64,000 nt of DNA, from positions 19,180,547-19,244,546 of the forward strand of contig NC_081405.1 of NCBI RefSeq assembly GCF_030272615.1. Reading direction: 5' to 3'. How positions within the stretch are numbered: position 1 is the first letter of the stretch; each line of letters opens with the position of its first letter. Origin of the DNA: Cryptomeria japonica (lineage: Eukaryota; Streptophyta; Pinopsida; Cupressales; Cupressaceae). A model generated the notes under the pieces. That model worked only from the letters and a program-made list of their open reading frames with translations, was not told the DNA's origin and ran no database searches. Of the stretch, positions 19,860-32,403 are shown piece by piece. Position numbers and translations under genes: made by a program.

Positions 19860-22800
19860 TGTTGACGTGTATTTTGTACACCATCATACACAGAATAAAA
19901 TACCTAAAGGCATCTTATCCTCTCTTGAGAAAATAGTCTCTAACTGCTGAAGATTCGCGTAAAGGATCAGTTAGGTAGACTCCAAGGTTCTTTGATGTAG
20001 GGTCTCTACGTGTGGACAAGCTCCAGTGGTATGATGTGATTTGCTGGGATCACAAGGGGACTTACATGTGATGATTGAACTTCCGATCTGCTTTGCTGGA
20101 CACAGGCTCTTACTAACTTAGATTTGAAAAATGAAAAAAGGATAAGGGCGAAGAGAGGATCTAATCCTAATACTAAGAATGTAGGAGCGATGACTTGATT
20201 TTTGATGAAACTCTAACTAGATCTTGTTTTGACATCAATGGAACATCTACACAAGACTAGTGCGATCTTCTAAGGGAGCTTTATGATGTTCAAATCATCA
20301 CCGCAGGCATAGATACCATCCAAGTTGATGCATATCAATGAAGAGGCAACAAATTGAAATTGAGCTTAAGTTGAACTATTCCAGTTGACTACACAAGGCA
20401 AGTCTGCAATCAACAAACTGCTAGTAGTATGGATATACGAATTCCACCATCAATCAATCACATTTCCTCCATTCATCTAATCATCTACCATCTAAGATTG
20501 AAGACTCAACAAGAAACCATGCAAATTGCAAGAAAACGACATATTTCACCATCACTTCAATGAAAATGGAGTTTGTTTACAATCAATGGCAACAATTTCT
20601 TGCCTTGTCCTCCTATTCTACTCTAATTGCTTCCAACTATTCTCTAACTATCTAGCTATTTACATACTATCTCTAACAATTGCTAATTTATTGCTAATTA
20701 GCTTTTACAAATGAAATGCCTGGGCTTATATAGTGCCCACAATACAATTTGATGGCTTAGATCAATTCAAGATCAATGGCCAAGATTTTACAATGAAAAC
20801 CCTAATTAGGGTTTGTTACAACCATTACATAACATTTAATGCTTGACCAATGAAATAATTGTATTGCTTGGACACATGTCCCTTCTAGAAAAATCGACCA
20901 ATGGATAGCCGGGGTAGGTACATCGGAGTTTGTGCCACCTTCCATGAATTAAGTACATTGAATCTGGACATGCTGAGGTGGACCACACTGACTGGAGGAG
21001 TGATGACTAGGATGCCACCTCATCTGACACTTGTAGCTTGCTAGATATTCAATTTGATGTCGTTGAGAGGCTATCTTTAATTAACTCTTGTCCTAACTCC
21101 TTTTGTCCTTGATGTGCAAGACGATGATGTACCTCGCCTTGGAACGCTGGATTGAAAGAGGTCGCCCATGTCCTGGCGAAGACCGTCCTGGCGAAGACCG
21201 TCCTTGATCCGGCTTGATTTCCCTTGATGAGATCTCCATTTGATGCCTGCACAATCATTTCAAAATTAGTAACATGATTTTGCAATGAATAGCATAGATT
21301 AAATTAATTTTCAGGAAACTTCATAATAAATCCTTGAGTTATTATTTCCTAAAAAACAATTGGGCTAATACAATTCAAAATTCAAAATTCAAGCTTAAGG
21401 CAATGACGATCAAAATTCGAAATTAAAACAAGAGATCTTGCCATACCTCAATTAAGAGCTTAACTCTAAAATGCAAAATGAGGAAAATCGCCTAGGCAAA
21501 ATTTGAAATTAGATGACTTTGACGTGATCTTCAAGGATAATGAACGTCCTCTTTATCAATTCGCCACCCTTGGGGATGTCTTGGATGTGATCTCATCTTC
21601 AAGTTAGCAATTTCGCCATCTTTGATATGTCTTTGACGTCCTAGGCAACTTCGCTCAAATGGAAACTTCAAGTTCGCACCACCTTGCTTTGAAATAAAAT
21701 TCGCTCCTTTGAATACAACTTCGCACTTCTCCCTTTGATAGCATTTGAATGATAAAATGGTGATGTAAAAATGAAATCTTTCACCCCCCTTATATAAGCG
21801 CTTACACCATCAATTCATTGAGGCCGACTTGGTAATTAATAAGGCAATTTAAACGATTTTTAAACAAATAACAAAGCCGACCTTGACAAAATAAATAAAT
21901 ACTAAGCGCTCCATAATAATTAATTAATTTGCCATCGTTTTTTAATTAATGAACTTCGATTTTTTTTTTTTACAAGGCAAAATAATTAATTAACATTTAA
22001 ATGCAATATTTAAATGCTAATAAATTGAGTTTCAAAGCATATCGAATTTTAGCATTTAAAAATAAATTCAAACAAATTTGTTTGAGCGCTAAATTTTGAA
22101 GATGAAGGATACGTACCTCATCGCCCTGGTCCCTGACTGAGGGACAGGAGCGATCCATTACCTTGGTCATGATCCTTGCATTTTTTACGTCCAAGGTCTT
22201 CATTTCTACGTTGAATTTGCCATTTTCCTTGGGATCTTCGAACTTGATTGATTTATCCTTGCGATTGAATGTCCTTTTGTGGTGATATCGCCCTTGTCCC
22301 TTGGAGAGGGACAGGAGCGAACTTCATGCTTTCTCCTTGATTTTGCATCTTCGATCTCCAATTTTCCCTGTGAGGGACAAACAATGTTATTCCTTCATTC
22401 CACTTTCGTTTCACTTGAATTCAACAAGGCGTATTTGATGTTAGGAGGAATATCGCCCTTGTCCCTTGGAGAGGGACAGGAGCGATCCTGAAGCTCTAGC
22501 CAAAACGTGTCATCTTTCATCCTTGGTTCCTCGTTCATTGCCTCTTAAAGGACGTCCTTGACCTTAGCTATCCTTGCATTGTCTTGATTTTGTCGGAACA
22601 TGAGTGTTTTAGTAAAAATCGCCTTGGTCCTTGTCCAAAGGACAGGAGCGATATGAGTTCCTTGATAGCATTTTGACGTTTGGAACCTTTGTAAATCATC
22701 TTCAAATGACACCTTATACCTTGTATGACCTTGCAAAACATTGACTCAACATGATTTTTGCATGAATTAGCAAATATATTCAACATCGCTCTGGTCCCTT

Positions 22801-24133
22801 CCTGAGGGACAGGAGCGAACTTCATGATTTTGAGCTTGTCATTGCCTCGTTCAACTTGTCATCGCTATCATCGTGCAAAATAAAGTTCCTTGATCCTTCG
22901 TGATCACTTGATGCTTGATAAACTTTCAAATTTTATGCCTTTATGCAAATTTCGCTCTGGTCCCTTCCTGAGGGACAGGAGCGAACTGGGATATTTTAGT
23001 GCAAATCTTTCAATGTTGATGACCTTTGATGCTTTGTGCTTGACGAAGATGCCTTAAGACGTCCTTGCCACCTTGTTCTTCGCCTTGGAGTGTCTTGAAT
23101 TTGGAGGGACGGCAATATAATCATCATATCGCCCTGGTCCCTTGGAGAGGGACAGGAGCGATCTTGGCTTTGTATGCTTCACTTCACTTTGTCACCTTCA
23201 AAACTACCTTCAACGGCTTCGTAACGTACCTTTTCACTTATCCATGCCTTGGGATCCACTCAAACTGGGCAAGAAAATCATCTTAGACAAAAATCGCTCA
23301 AGTCCCTCCCTGAGGGACAGGAGCGAACTTAAGCATTTTGGTCCCTTGTTGGCGTTTCATAATCGTCAATTTATCTTAAACGCATTCATTTTGCCTCCTT
23401 CCTTGCCTTCAAACGTAAACTTGACTCGATCTTTGCCTGAATTTTGTCTTGTGAAGAACTTCGCTCTGGTCCTTCAGTGAGGGACAGGAGCGAATTTGAC
23501 CCCCTAGGTAAAAACTTCATCATTTCATTGTTTTTGATCAAGTCTGGATGCTCTATCATGCTCATTTCGTCCTTCACCATGCCTTTGATGTCTCGATTCG
23601 TCCAAACACGGTCAGGAATGGCTCAAATAAGTATTTTCGCTCTGGTCCCTTGGTGAGGGACACGAGCGATTCGCCTTGGTCCCTTGGAGAGGGATAGGAG
23701 CGCTTTTCGCTCTGGACCCTTGGAGAAGGACACGAGCGAAATTTGACTTTTCGCACTCTCGATCAGGATAATTTTTATGGAATATAACATTTAAGTATAA
23801 GCTTATACTTTAAGTTATATTCCATATATACTTTCAGGATGTTTGAGAGTGGTTTCAGACCTCCAGGAGTTATATTGCAAAATCTAGTTTTTTGAGGTTT
23901 TTTCAGTTTCCAGACTTAGTCAAATTCAGGATCAGGACATTCCAGACTTAGCCAAATTTCAGAATCAGGACATCACTCAAGCCGGACTTGCTATCCTATG
24001 TGATCCCCTGGGCAACGTTCAAAATGCAAAGGCTAGCTAACAAAACCCTAAAAAACCTAAAGAACAAACCCTAAAAAGCAAAAAAACATGGGTCCCCATT
24101 TGCAATGGGGCGATTTGTGAAAACGTCACAACA
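19860..24133 (-). mobile_element. E1: 4.27-kb non-coding element with hairpin array, TSD GGTTG
   Basis: It begins TGTTGACGTGT and ends AACGTCACAACA, so the ends have TG...CA form and a TGTTG/CAACA inverted repeat. GGTTG at 19855-19859 and 24134-24138 is the 5-bp target duplication, and the pol frame of the host chromovirus is continuous across the two flanks. No direct LTR pair lies inside, and no coding similarity was seen. It could be a solo copy of a giant LTR or a LARD-type non-autonomous element. The first kilobase matches 37758-38960 (E2) and 50353-51000 (E3). Minus strand is chosen because E3, its relative, carries its reading frame on that strand. Confidence 0.85.
22121..23739. repeat. 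Array of twelve 33-nt hairpins on a roughly 166-bp lattice (E1)
   Basis: Units start at 22121, 22288, 22453, 22619, 22786, 22952, 23129, 23294, 23461, 23637, 23671 and 23707. Each is 33 nt, starts TCGC, ends GGGACAGGAGCGA or a near variant, and can fold as an imperfect hairpin (arms TCGCTCTGGTCCC and GGGACAGGAGCGA). The first ten are spaced 165-177 bp; the last three are nearly adjacent. The spacers are not obviously repeats of one another, although they share a CTTTGA/CCTTG-rich composition. Confidence 0.92.
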
Positions 24134-24138
24134 GGTTG

Positions 24139-27100
24139 CAGCCTGAGAAATACCAAATCGCCTACTTCGAAATGGCGTTCAACTTGCTTTTTATCTGCAT
24201 AGATTTTCTGTTGATTCTGAGCACATTGCAAATTCTCCTTAAGAGCTGACAAAATATCTTGGTTTTCTTGAAGCCAGTCACGAGTTTTAGGTACATTGCT
24301 CTGTTCAAAAGCAAGGTCAAGAAAAGAGAGTACATCGTAACCATATAATGGTTTGAAAGGAGACATACCAATTGACATATGAAAGGTAGTATTATAACAA
24401 TATTCACCCAAATATAACCAACGAACCCAAGCCTTCTGATGACTGGCTACATAGTTACGAGGATAACCTTCGATCCACTTATTCACTATTTCCGTTTGTC
24501 CATCGGTTTGCGGATGATAGCTGGTGCTATGGTTCAACTCTGTACCTGTCAATCTGAAAAGTTCCCCCCAAAATATGCTCAAAAATCTGCTATCTCTATC
24601 ACTGATTATAGTTTTTGGTAAACCATGTAAACGGAAAACCTCTCGGAAAAATACTTCTGCAATCTGAACTGTTGTAAATTCTATAGTGATAGAGAAGAAG
24701 TGTGCAAATTTAGTTAATCTATCAACCACAACAAATATACAATCTTTACCTTGGGATTTCGGTAAACCTGTGATGAAATCCATGGATATACTTTCCCATT
24801 TTTGTTCTGGTATAGGTAGTGGTTGTAATAAACCGGCAGGATACGTTTGTTCTGCTTTATTTTGCTGACAAGTGGTGCATTCTTTGACATAGCGTAGGAC
24901 ATCGGTTTTTAAGCCTTTCCAAGTGAACCTTTCTCTTACCTGACGATACGTTTTGAAGTATCCAGGATGCCCTGCTAGAGGAATATCATGCATAGATTGG
25001 AGAATTTTTTCTTTTAACTTCGATCCTGAAGTTAAATAAATCTTGTCTTTATAATAAATAACATTATTAACAACTTTATATTTATCATCCTGTATATTAC
25101 CATCTAGCAAATCACATGCAAAAGAATCCTTTGAATACTCGACCAGCAATAAAGATTTCCAATCAGCTGTTACGACAGATAACGCATTGATTTCAGGCCT
25201 TCTAGATAAAGCGTCAGCAACAACATTATTTTTACCTTTAACATATTCAATCTCAAAGTCATAAGCTTGAATTTTACTGATCCACTTCTGTTGCCTGTCA
25301 TTTAAATCTTTTTGCCCCAAGAAATATCTCAGATTGTTATGGTCAGTTTTCACAACAAATCTGCTACCAACCAAATACTGTCTAAATTTTGTCAGTGCAT
25401 GCATGATTGCCAACATTTCTTTATCATAGATAGAATATAATTTCTCAAGTTTATTAAGTTTCCTGCTTTCATAAACTATAGGATGTTTGTTTTGCATTAA
25501 AACTACCCCTATTCCATCACCTGAAGCATCACATTCCAATACAAACGGCTGATTAAAATCTGGAAGAGCAAGTACTGGACAAGAACTCATTACCTCTTTA
25601 AGTTGCTTAAATACTTGTTGAGCTTCCTCAGTCCATCTGAATGCCCCCTTTTTGGTAAGATCTGTCAAGGGTGCCCCAAGCTGTGAAAAACCTTTGACGA
25701 ATCTCCTGTAATAACTGCATAAACCAAAGAATCCCCTTAATTCTGTAAGATTCCGTGGTGGTGGCCAATCCAAAATGGCTCTTATCTTTTCTTGATGAAC
25801 CTGTACCCCTGTTGCACTGATCATATGCCCTAAATACAAAATTTCAGTCATTCTGAATTCACATTTTGATGCCTTTGCATACAAGGATTGTGATTCCATA
25901 ATTCCAAGGATTATATCAATATGTTTCAAATGCTCTTACCAAGTTTTGCTATAAATCAATATATCATCAAAAAATACAAGCAAAAATTTCCTTAACCGTT
26001 TGTTAAAAATATGATTCATACAAGACTGAAATGTGGCCGGAGCATTTGCTAGACCAAACGGCATAACCAAGAATTCATAATGACCATAATGACAACGGAA
26101 AGCAGTTTTATGAATGTCTTGTTCCCTTAATTCAATCTGATGATACCCCAATCTCAAATCAATTTTAGAAAAATAAATAGCACCATGCAATTCATCTAAC
26201 AACTCATCAATTCGAGGAATTGGATACCTGTTTTTGATTTTTTTTGTTGAGCGCCCTGTAATCAATACACATTCGAAGAGTTCCGTCCTCCTTTTTGACC
26301 AACACTACAGATGAAGCAAAAGGACTAGAACTAGGTCTGATATGTCCCATATCCAGTAACTCCTTAATTGCTTTTTCTATTTCATCTTTGAATGTTTTAG
26401 GGTGTCTATAAGGAGTAGTAATCACTGGTTTAGCACCTTCTTCTAATTCAATAGTATGTTCAAAACCTCTATCAGGTGGGACTCCTGGAGGAATATCACT
26501 AAAAACCACATGATGTGAATCTAAGACTATTAGCAAATCATTTTGATAAGATTTAGATTCAAAGCCTAATACCTTGTTGGAGATTAAACATTGTGCTGAC
26601 CATGCCACGTCTCCATGTCTAAAAATAGCCTCCATTCTTTTAGTACTGACGATCTTGGGGCCACTGTTTGACATACCACGCAGGACTACCTTCTTATCAT
26701 CAATTTTAAAAGAGAATTCCATCCTTTTAAAGCTTTGTGTATATTCATCTAACGTTTCCATCCACTAAATGCCCAAGACAACATTAGTATCAGCCAGATC
26801 AATCACATAGAAATCATTAGTAACAGTGTAGTTGCCAAGAGTGATATTCAATTTAGGAACCTTACGAGTGCTAGACAAATTAGTTCCACCGGCTACTCTA
26901 ACATCAAATCCCTCATGTTTTTCAGTCTGCAAACCACGTTTTTCTACGAGTGCTGCATCTATAAAGTTGTGAGTAGAACCACTATCGAGCATAACAATTA
27001 CACGTTGTCCATTTAAAACTCCTCTAACTCTGAAAATATTATAATGTGGAGTCCCTGTCATGGATGCTATTACTTCTTCTCTTTGTTTAGTACCTGTTTC

Positions 27101-28297
27101 CGACTCAATATTCCGAGGTATTCGTTCTATGTTAGGGTCAACATTCTCTTCATCCTCACTGTCAGACATAACCTCAATATAATGAATTTTTCCCTTCCCT
27201 AAACATCTGTGTCCAGGCTGCCATGCTTCCCTACAACTGAAACATAGTTTTTTCCTTCTGAGCTCCTCTCTTTCCTCTTTATCTAACCTATTTTTAGGGA
27301 AATCATCCTTGTTGAAAGGTTGTTTGTCTTTTTCCGGTTTAGGAGGTGATCCTTTGTTAAAATTTTTTCCTTTGGAAGATGGTTCCAATTCTCTGGCCCT
27401 TTTGACAGCTGTTTGTAAAGTAAGAGGGTTTAAGGATTTAACCCACCCTTTGAGGGAGTCAGACAATCCATCTATAAATATCACAATCTTGTGCCTTTCA
27501 GAAATTTCAGTGACTAAGACTGCCAATTTTTCAAATTCAGAAATATACTATTCAACGGTTCCCGTTTGCTTAAGTTGAGTTAGATCCTTAAGGTGTAGTT
27601 CCGGATCTTTTGAATCAAACCTATCAATAAGTTTTTCAGTGAACTCAACATAAGTGCCTATCAAATTATGACCTAAGGTTATTTGTCCGTGATGCCACCA
27701 TTCATGTGCTACACCGCCAAGATGTAACGCAGCATATTTAATTGCCTCTTCTTCCAACATAGGATTTAATTGGAAGTATGTATCTAATTTTTGCACCCAA
27801 GCCCGAGCAGTTGTCTTACCTGAACCATCAAAATAAGGAATGGACATTTTTCCAATTTTTCTTTGTAATTCACTATTATTTCCCCGCTGTCCTCTTGGCC
27901 TATGTTTCATTCTGACATCTAAATATTCTCTAAATGTCATTGTTGATCGGAATTCGTCACCAGAATCTAACCAATCTTGATGTATTTCTGCCTGTATCTC
28001 CCTTATTGTTGGTTCATTTTTTGGTGGCTGGTTTCTAGCAGTAAAAGTGGGCATAAATGGTCTAGCTGTTCCTCTTCTTTCTGGTTGATTGTTAACTGAC
28101 TGTTCATCTCGACCCCCATTATTTCCCCCATTATTTTCATTTTGGTTATTCTACCTTCCATTAGTCTAGTGTTGATTTATATTATTGGCCATAAACTGGG
28201 TCATCAAATTGGTCATTCTGTTAACATTGTCTTGCATATCTTGTTGACTTCTGATTAATGCAGCCAAAAGATCCCTATTATTATCTGGGTCTCCCAT
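24139..28297 (-). pseudogene. Chromovirus gag-pol (gag, protease, RT, RNase H, integrase)
   Basis: From ATG at 28297 (MGDPDNNRDLL) the order is: gag with WVQKLDTYFQLNP; a zinc knuckle CFSCREAWQPGHRC; aspartic protease VMLDSGSTHNFID at about 26980; reverse transcriptase with [20 protein letters not shown] and an intact [10 protein letters not shown]; RNase H with VLECDASGDGIGVVL; H2C2 integrase with HPGYFKTYRQV and CTTCQ; core with SMDFITGLP, then DRDSRF and the E-bearing HPQTDGQTE. Stops at about 25935, 26764 and 27547 stand where Gln is expected, two more interrupt the gag leader near 28150, and a frameshift lies near 26240. The main open stretch (24037-25929) runs out into E1 sequence. Catalytic residues survive, so inactivation is recent. 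Confidence 0.95.
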
Positions 28298-28525
28298 GTT
28301 GGTTTCAAAGATAATTTCTTCGTTAGTTTCTGTGTGGCTATTCTCAATTTCAAATGGAATAGATGTACTACTTTGTGCTAAAGGAGAGTTTGTAAATTTG
28401 TTTTGACGGGCCCTAGTACTTCGGAAATTATAATTTCCCTGGTGCATACTCAGCTGTGGATTAAATTTTTCTGAAAGTTTGCACCAAAAATTCTCAGGAT
28501 ACCCTATAGGCTGGCAGGATTTAGA

Positions 28526-28537
28526 GCTTTGATACCA
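28526..28537 (-). other. Primer binding site of the chromovirus
   Basis: The reverse complement reads TGGTATCAAAGC, directly inside the LTR start at 28539. It is complementary to initiator Met tRNA and fixes the minus orientation. Confidence 0.9.
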
Positions 28538-28538
28538 T

Positions 28539-29638
28539 TGTAAGATCCCTTGCTTAGATTTGACTACGATGGAAAGTATTTGCCAGATTATACACAAATG
28601 TTTAATTCAATTTATCAGTAGCCTAAGAATTCAGTATAACACCTGTCTTTCCAGAATTAATTATTCATAGATTTTAGCAGTTTGCCTAAGAATAATACAG
28701 ATTCTATCATTCCAGAATTAACTTCTACAGCATTTTCGTCTGTGAGCAATTAAGAATTTGATGGTGCACCTGCTAATTTGTTGTAACTATTCACGCTGCT
28801 TCTGAGACCGTTGACAACTTGGATCGTCTCCATGTATTCTCTGTGTTCTGCGTACTGGAGATGTCTCTCCGTGATACATACGTAATGCAAAATGGCATCA
28901 CTGGTTCTCTCCTCTTTTGTAGCGCCCGCTATGTAGGTCGTGTATTCTTTGTGATTGTAGTGCTGGCAGTGTAGGGACACGCCTTGGGTGATGGACTCCA
29001 CGAGAACTGTTAGCACGCTATACCCGATATCGGGTCTTCCGAAAATACACGAAACCTGGCCTTTCCACGCCCGAAGGTATGAATAGAATCGGCGTCTCCC
29101 TGTGCGTCTTCCTTCCAACGTCCGTCTCCGGGAAGGTTGTTCTCTGTCGCTGTTTGATTGTGGGGCACCTGCAACCACACTCAGGAATATTACACGCGTG
29201 GATTAATACATGGCTTCCGGCACCCTGTTTGACGCCAATGTAATGTTACATGACCAATCGCAACAACTCTCTGGTCCACGGCTTTCACACCCACGAATTC
29301 ACCAATAGGTCAGTATCCCTGACGAAAGGTGACTGTAATTTGAATCCTGTCTTACTTTTACAGGTTGTAACTTCTCTTTTGGACTTGCTTCCTTTTCATA
29401 AACTCCTCTTTTTCCCCTCATCAACTTGGATGCCCATCCTTTTATTTTCACCAGTTGGTTCCAAAATTCTGTAATAGTTAGGATTATTTACGGTGATTAA
29501 GACAAAAATGCATATAATGCCTTTTCATTATAATATATGTAAATATTAATTTTTATATAAATGAATGGGAGATTTATATAAAAGAATTAATATTTGTTAT
29601 ACATCGGCTATCATTTATTTTTATTAGGGGACATGACA
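28539..29638 (-). repeat. 5' LTR of the nested chromovirus
   Basis: It is 1,100 bp and nearly identical to 18355-19453. The frame at 29250-29474 also occurs in the other LTR (19065-19289) and is not a gene. Confidence 0.95.
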
Positions 29639-29643
29639 GATAA

Positions 29644-32270
29644 TGTGGCACCATAGGCTTGGGCACATGAGTGAGAAAGGGATGAAAATCCTTCACTCCA
29701 AAAATCTATTGCCAGGACTAAAGAAGATTGATTTAGAGTTCTGCGAAAACTATGTTTATGGCAAACAGAAAAGAGTCAGATTTATCAAGGTTGGGAAAGA
29801 GAAGAAGAGTGAGAAGTTAGAGCTTGTGCATTCAGATGTATGGGGACCGGCTCAGGTATCATCTCTTGGTGGTTCTTGTTATTATGTTATTTTTATTGAT
29901 GACTCAACCAGAATATTTCCTAAAGCAAAAATCAGATGTTTTTGAAACTTTTAAGAAATGGAAAGCTTTGGTTGAGAATGAGACAGGAAAAAGGTTGAAG
30001 TGTCTCAGATCGGATAATGGAGGTGAGTATTGCAGCAAGGCATTTGAAGATTACTGCTCCTTAAATGGGATTAGAAAGCAGAAGACAGTTCCTGGAACTC
30101 CACAGGAAAATGGTGTGTCAGAGAGAATGAATAGGACTATCATGGAACGTGCGAGGAGCATGAGATTGCATGCTGGATTGCCTTTACATTTTTGGGCAGA
30201 TGCTGTACATACTGCTGTCTATTTGATAAATAGAGGACCTTCAACCCCTTTGGATGGTGGTATTCCAGAGGAGGCATGGATTGGTAAAAAGGTAAATTAT
30301 TCTTTTCTGAAAACCTTTGGTTGTAAAGCTTTTGTCCATGTTGATAAAGAAAACAGAACCAAGCTTGATGCTAAATCTGAGAAATGTACCTTCATTGGAT
30401 ATGGGATAGATGAATATGGCTATCGGTTATGGGATTTTGAAAATAAGAAAATAACTAGAAGTAGAGATGTTATATTCAATGAGAAGGTTATGTATAAAAA
30501 ACAGATGCAGGAAAAGAAGCATGAACACGACAAGCAAGAATATGTGTTGTTGGATGAGATTCCTGAAAATGAAATGCCACAGGTACCTGATGCTCAGCAA
30601 CAACAGAATGTCCCACAAACTCCTACAAGTGTTAGACGTTCTACGAGGTGAAGTAGACCCCCTGAAAGATTTTCTCCTTCTTTGTATTCTATATTATTAA
30701 CTGATTCTGGTGAACCAGAAGAATATGAAGAAGCAATGCAGGTGGATGCCAAACAACAGTGGGAGCTAGGCATGAAAGAGGAGATGGACTCCTTGATGAA
30801 AAATAAGACTTGGGACTTAGTCCCTTTACCTGCAGAAAAAAGAGCCTTGCCTAACAAATGGGTTTATCGGCTGAAGGAGGAGGAAGGAGGTCAGAAAAGA
30901 TATAAGGTCAGACTTGTGGTAAAATGTTTTGCATTGAAAAAGGGTATAGATTATGATGAAATATTTTCTCCAGTTGTAAAAATGACTTCAATTAGAACTG
31001 TACTTAGTCTTGTGGCTGCAGATGATTTATATCTTGAACAATTAGATGTGAAAACAACTTTTCTCCATGGAGATTTGGAGGAGGAAATTTACATGTTGCA
31101 ACCACAGGGATATGAGGTCAAAGGTAAGGAGAACTTGGTGTGCAGGTTGAAGAAAAGTCTGTATGGCCTAAAGCAAGTACCCCGACAATGGTATTGAAAA
31201 TTTGATAGTTTCATGGTTGAACACGGTTATCATAGATGTCATTTTGATCATTGTTTATATTTTAAGAGATTTGATAATGATAGTTATATTATCCTGTTGC
31301 TTTATGTTGATGGCATGCTTGTTGCTGGGTCTGACATGCAACATATAAATGATCTTAAACAGAAATTAGCCAGGTCATTTGCTATGAAGGATTTGGGTGT
31401 AGCTAAGCAAATTCTCGGTATGAGGATTACACGGGACAGGAAAAATAGAACCTTGAATTTGTCCCAAAGTGAGTATATAAAGAAGCTGTTGAAAAGATTT
31501 AACATGCAGGATGCAAAAGCAGTTAGTACACCTTTGGCTAGTCATTTCAAATTGACTAAGGAGATGTGCCCAAAGGCACAGGAAGAGGTTAATAAAATGT
31601 CTAACATCCCGTATTCATCAGCTGTTGGCAGTCTGATGTATGCAATGGTATGCACAAGGCCAGATATTGCACATGCAGTGGGAGTTGTGAGCAGGTTTAT
31701 GAGTAATCCGGGTATGGAATATTGGAATGTTGTGAAATGGATTCTTCGGTATTTGAAAAGAACTACTAAAAAGGCATTATGTTTCAAAGGATCTAATGCT
31801 GCTCTGAGTGGATTTGTTGACTTTGATTTGGCGGGTGATATTGATTCACGGAGGAGTACTACAGGGTATGTTTTTACTATAGGGGGAACTGCAGTCAGTT
31901 GGATTTCTAGGTTGCAAAAGGTTGTTGCACTTTCAATCACTGAAACTGAGTATGTTGCTGCTACAGAAGCCAGCAACGAGATGATTTGGTTACAATGTTT
32001 TCTGGAGGAATTGGGTCAAACACAGGAGGATTGCCCATTGTATACTGATAGCCAGAGTGCCATTCATCTTGCGAAGAACTCTGCTTTTCATTCAAGGACA
32101 AAGCACATTCAACTCAGGTACCACTTCATCCGGACTGTTTTGGAGGAGAGTTAGTTACGGCTTGAGAAGATTCACACAAGTGAGAATCCTGCCGATATGT
32201 ACACGAAGGTAGTTCCACAGGAGAAGCTGATTTCTTCATCAGTTTCTGTTGGTCTTCTTGATTGATAATT
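29644..32270 (+). pseudogene. Copia integrase, reverse transcriptase and RNase H, downstream half
   Basis: It opens with WHHRLGHMSEKG, the HHCC integrase domain, but the Cys pair reads C-E-N-Y, so one zinc ligand is lost. A frameshift near 29915 removes residues after FIDDSTR. The integrase core has LRSDNGGEY and the E of PQENGVSER. Stops follow at about 30649 and 31195. The reverse transcriptase has QLDVKTTFLHGDL, and its active site reads YVDGM instead of Y-V-D-D-M/L, losing a metal-binding Asp. RNase H contains YTDSQSAIHLAKN and a stop at about 32152. The tail SENPADMYTK and a purine tract precede the 3' LTR. The product is inactive for both DNA synthesis and integration. Confidence 0.95.
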
Positions 32271-32403
32271 GTGGAATGTATACCAGTCGAGTCCTAGTGT
32301 TTTTTTTCCAGTGGATGTTGCATGTACAGTGGTGTCGTGTAGTTTCAGTCTCCAAGTGGGAGATTGTTCGGTGTGGAGCTTGATCAGTCTCCAAGTGGGA
32401 GAT

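Larger units (their letters stand above)
18355..29638 (-). mobile_element. Ty3/gypsy chromovirus, nested, TSD GATAA
   Basis: It is 11,284 bp with LTRs of 1,099-1,100 bp at both ends, beginning TGTAAGATCCC and ending GGGGACATGACA in plus orientation. GATAA at 18350-18354 and 29639-29643 is the target duplication. The direction of gag-pol and the primer site show it is on the minus strand. It splits the copia protease-integrase region. It contains a 4,274-bp secondary insertion (19860-24133), so the chromovirus itself is about 7 kb. Confidence 0.95.

Noticed and set aside
22121-23739. CRISPR-like array (constant 33-nt units with non-repeating spacers)
   Set aside because: Spacing of about 166 bp, palindromic units, a plant nuclear context with LTR elements, and no cas genes. 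It is a transposon-borne hairpin array.
19065-29474. Pair of similar 74-codon frames (19065-19289 and 29250-29474)
   Set aside because: They are the same position in the two LTRs of the chromovirus, with no domain.
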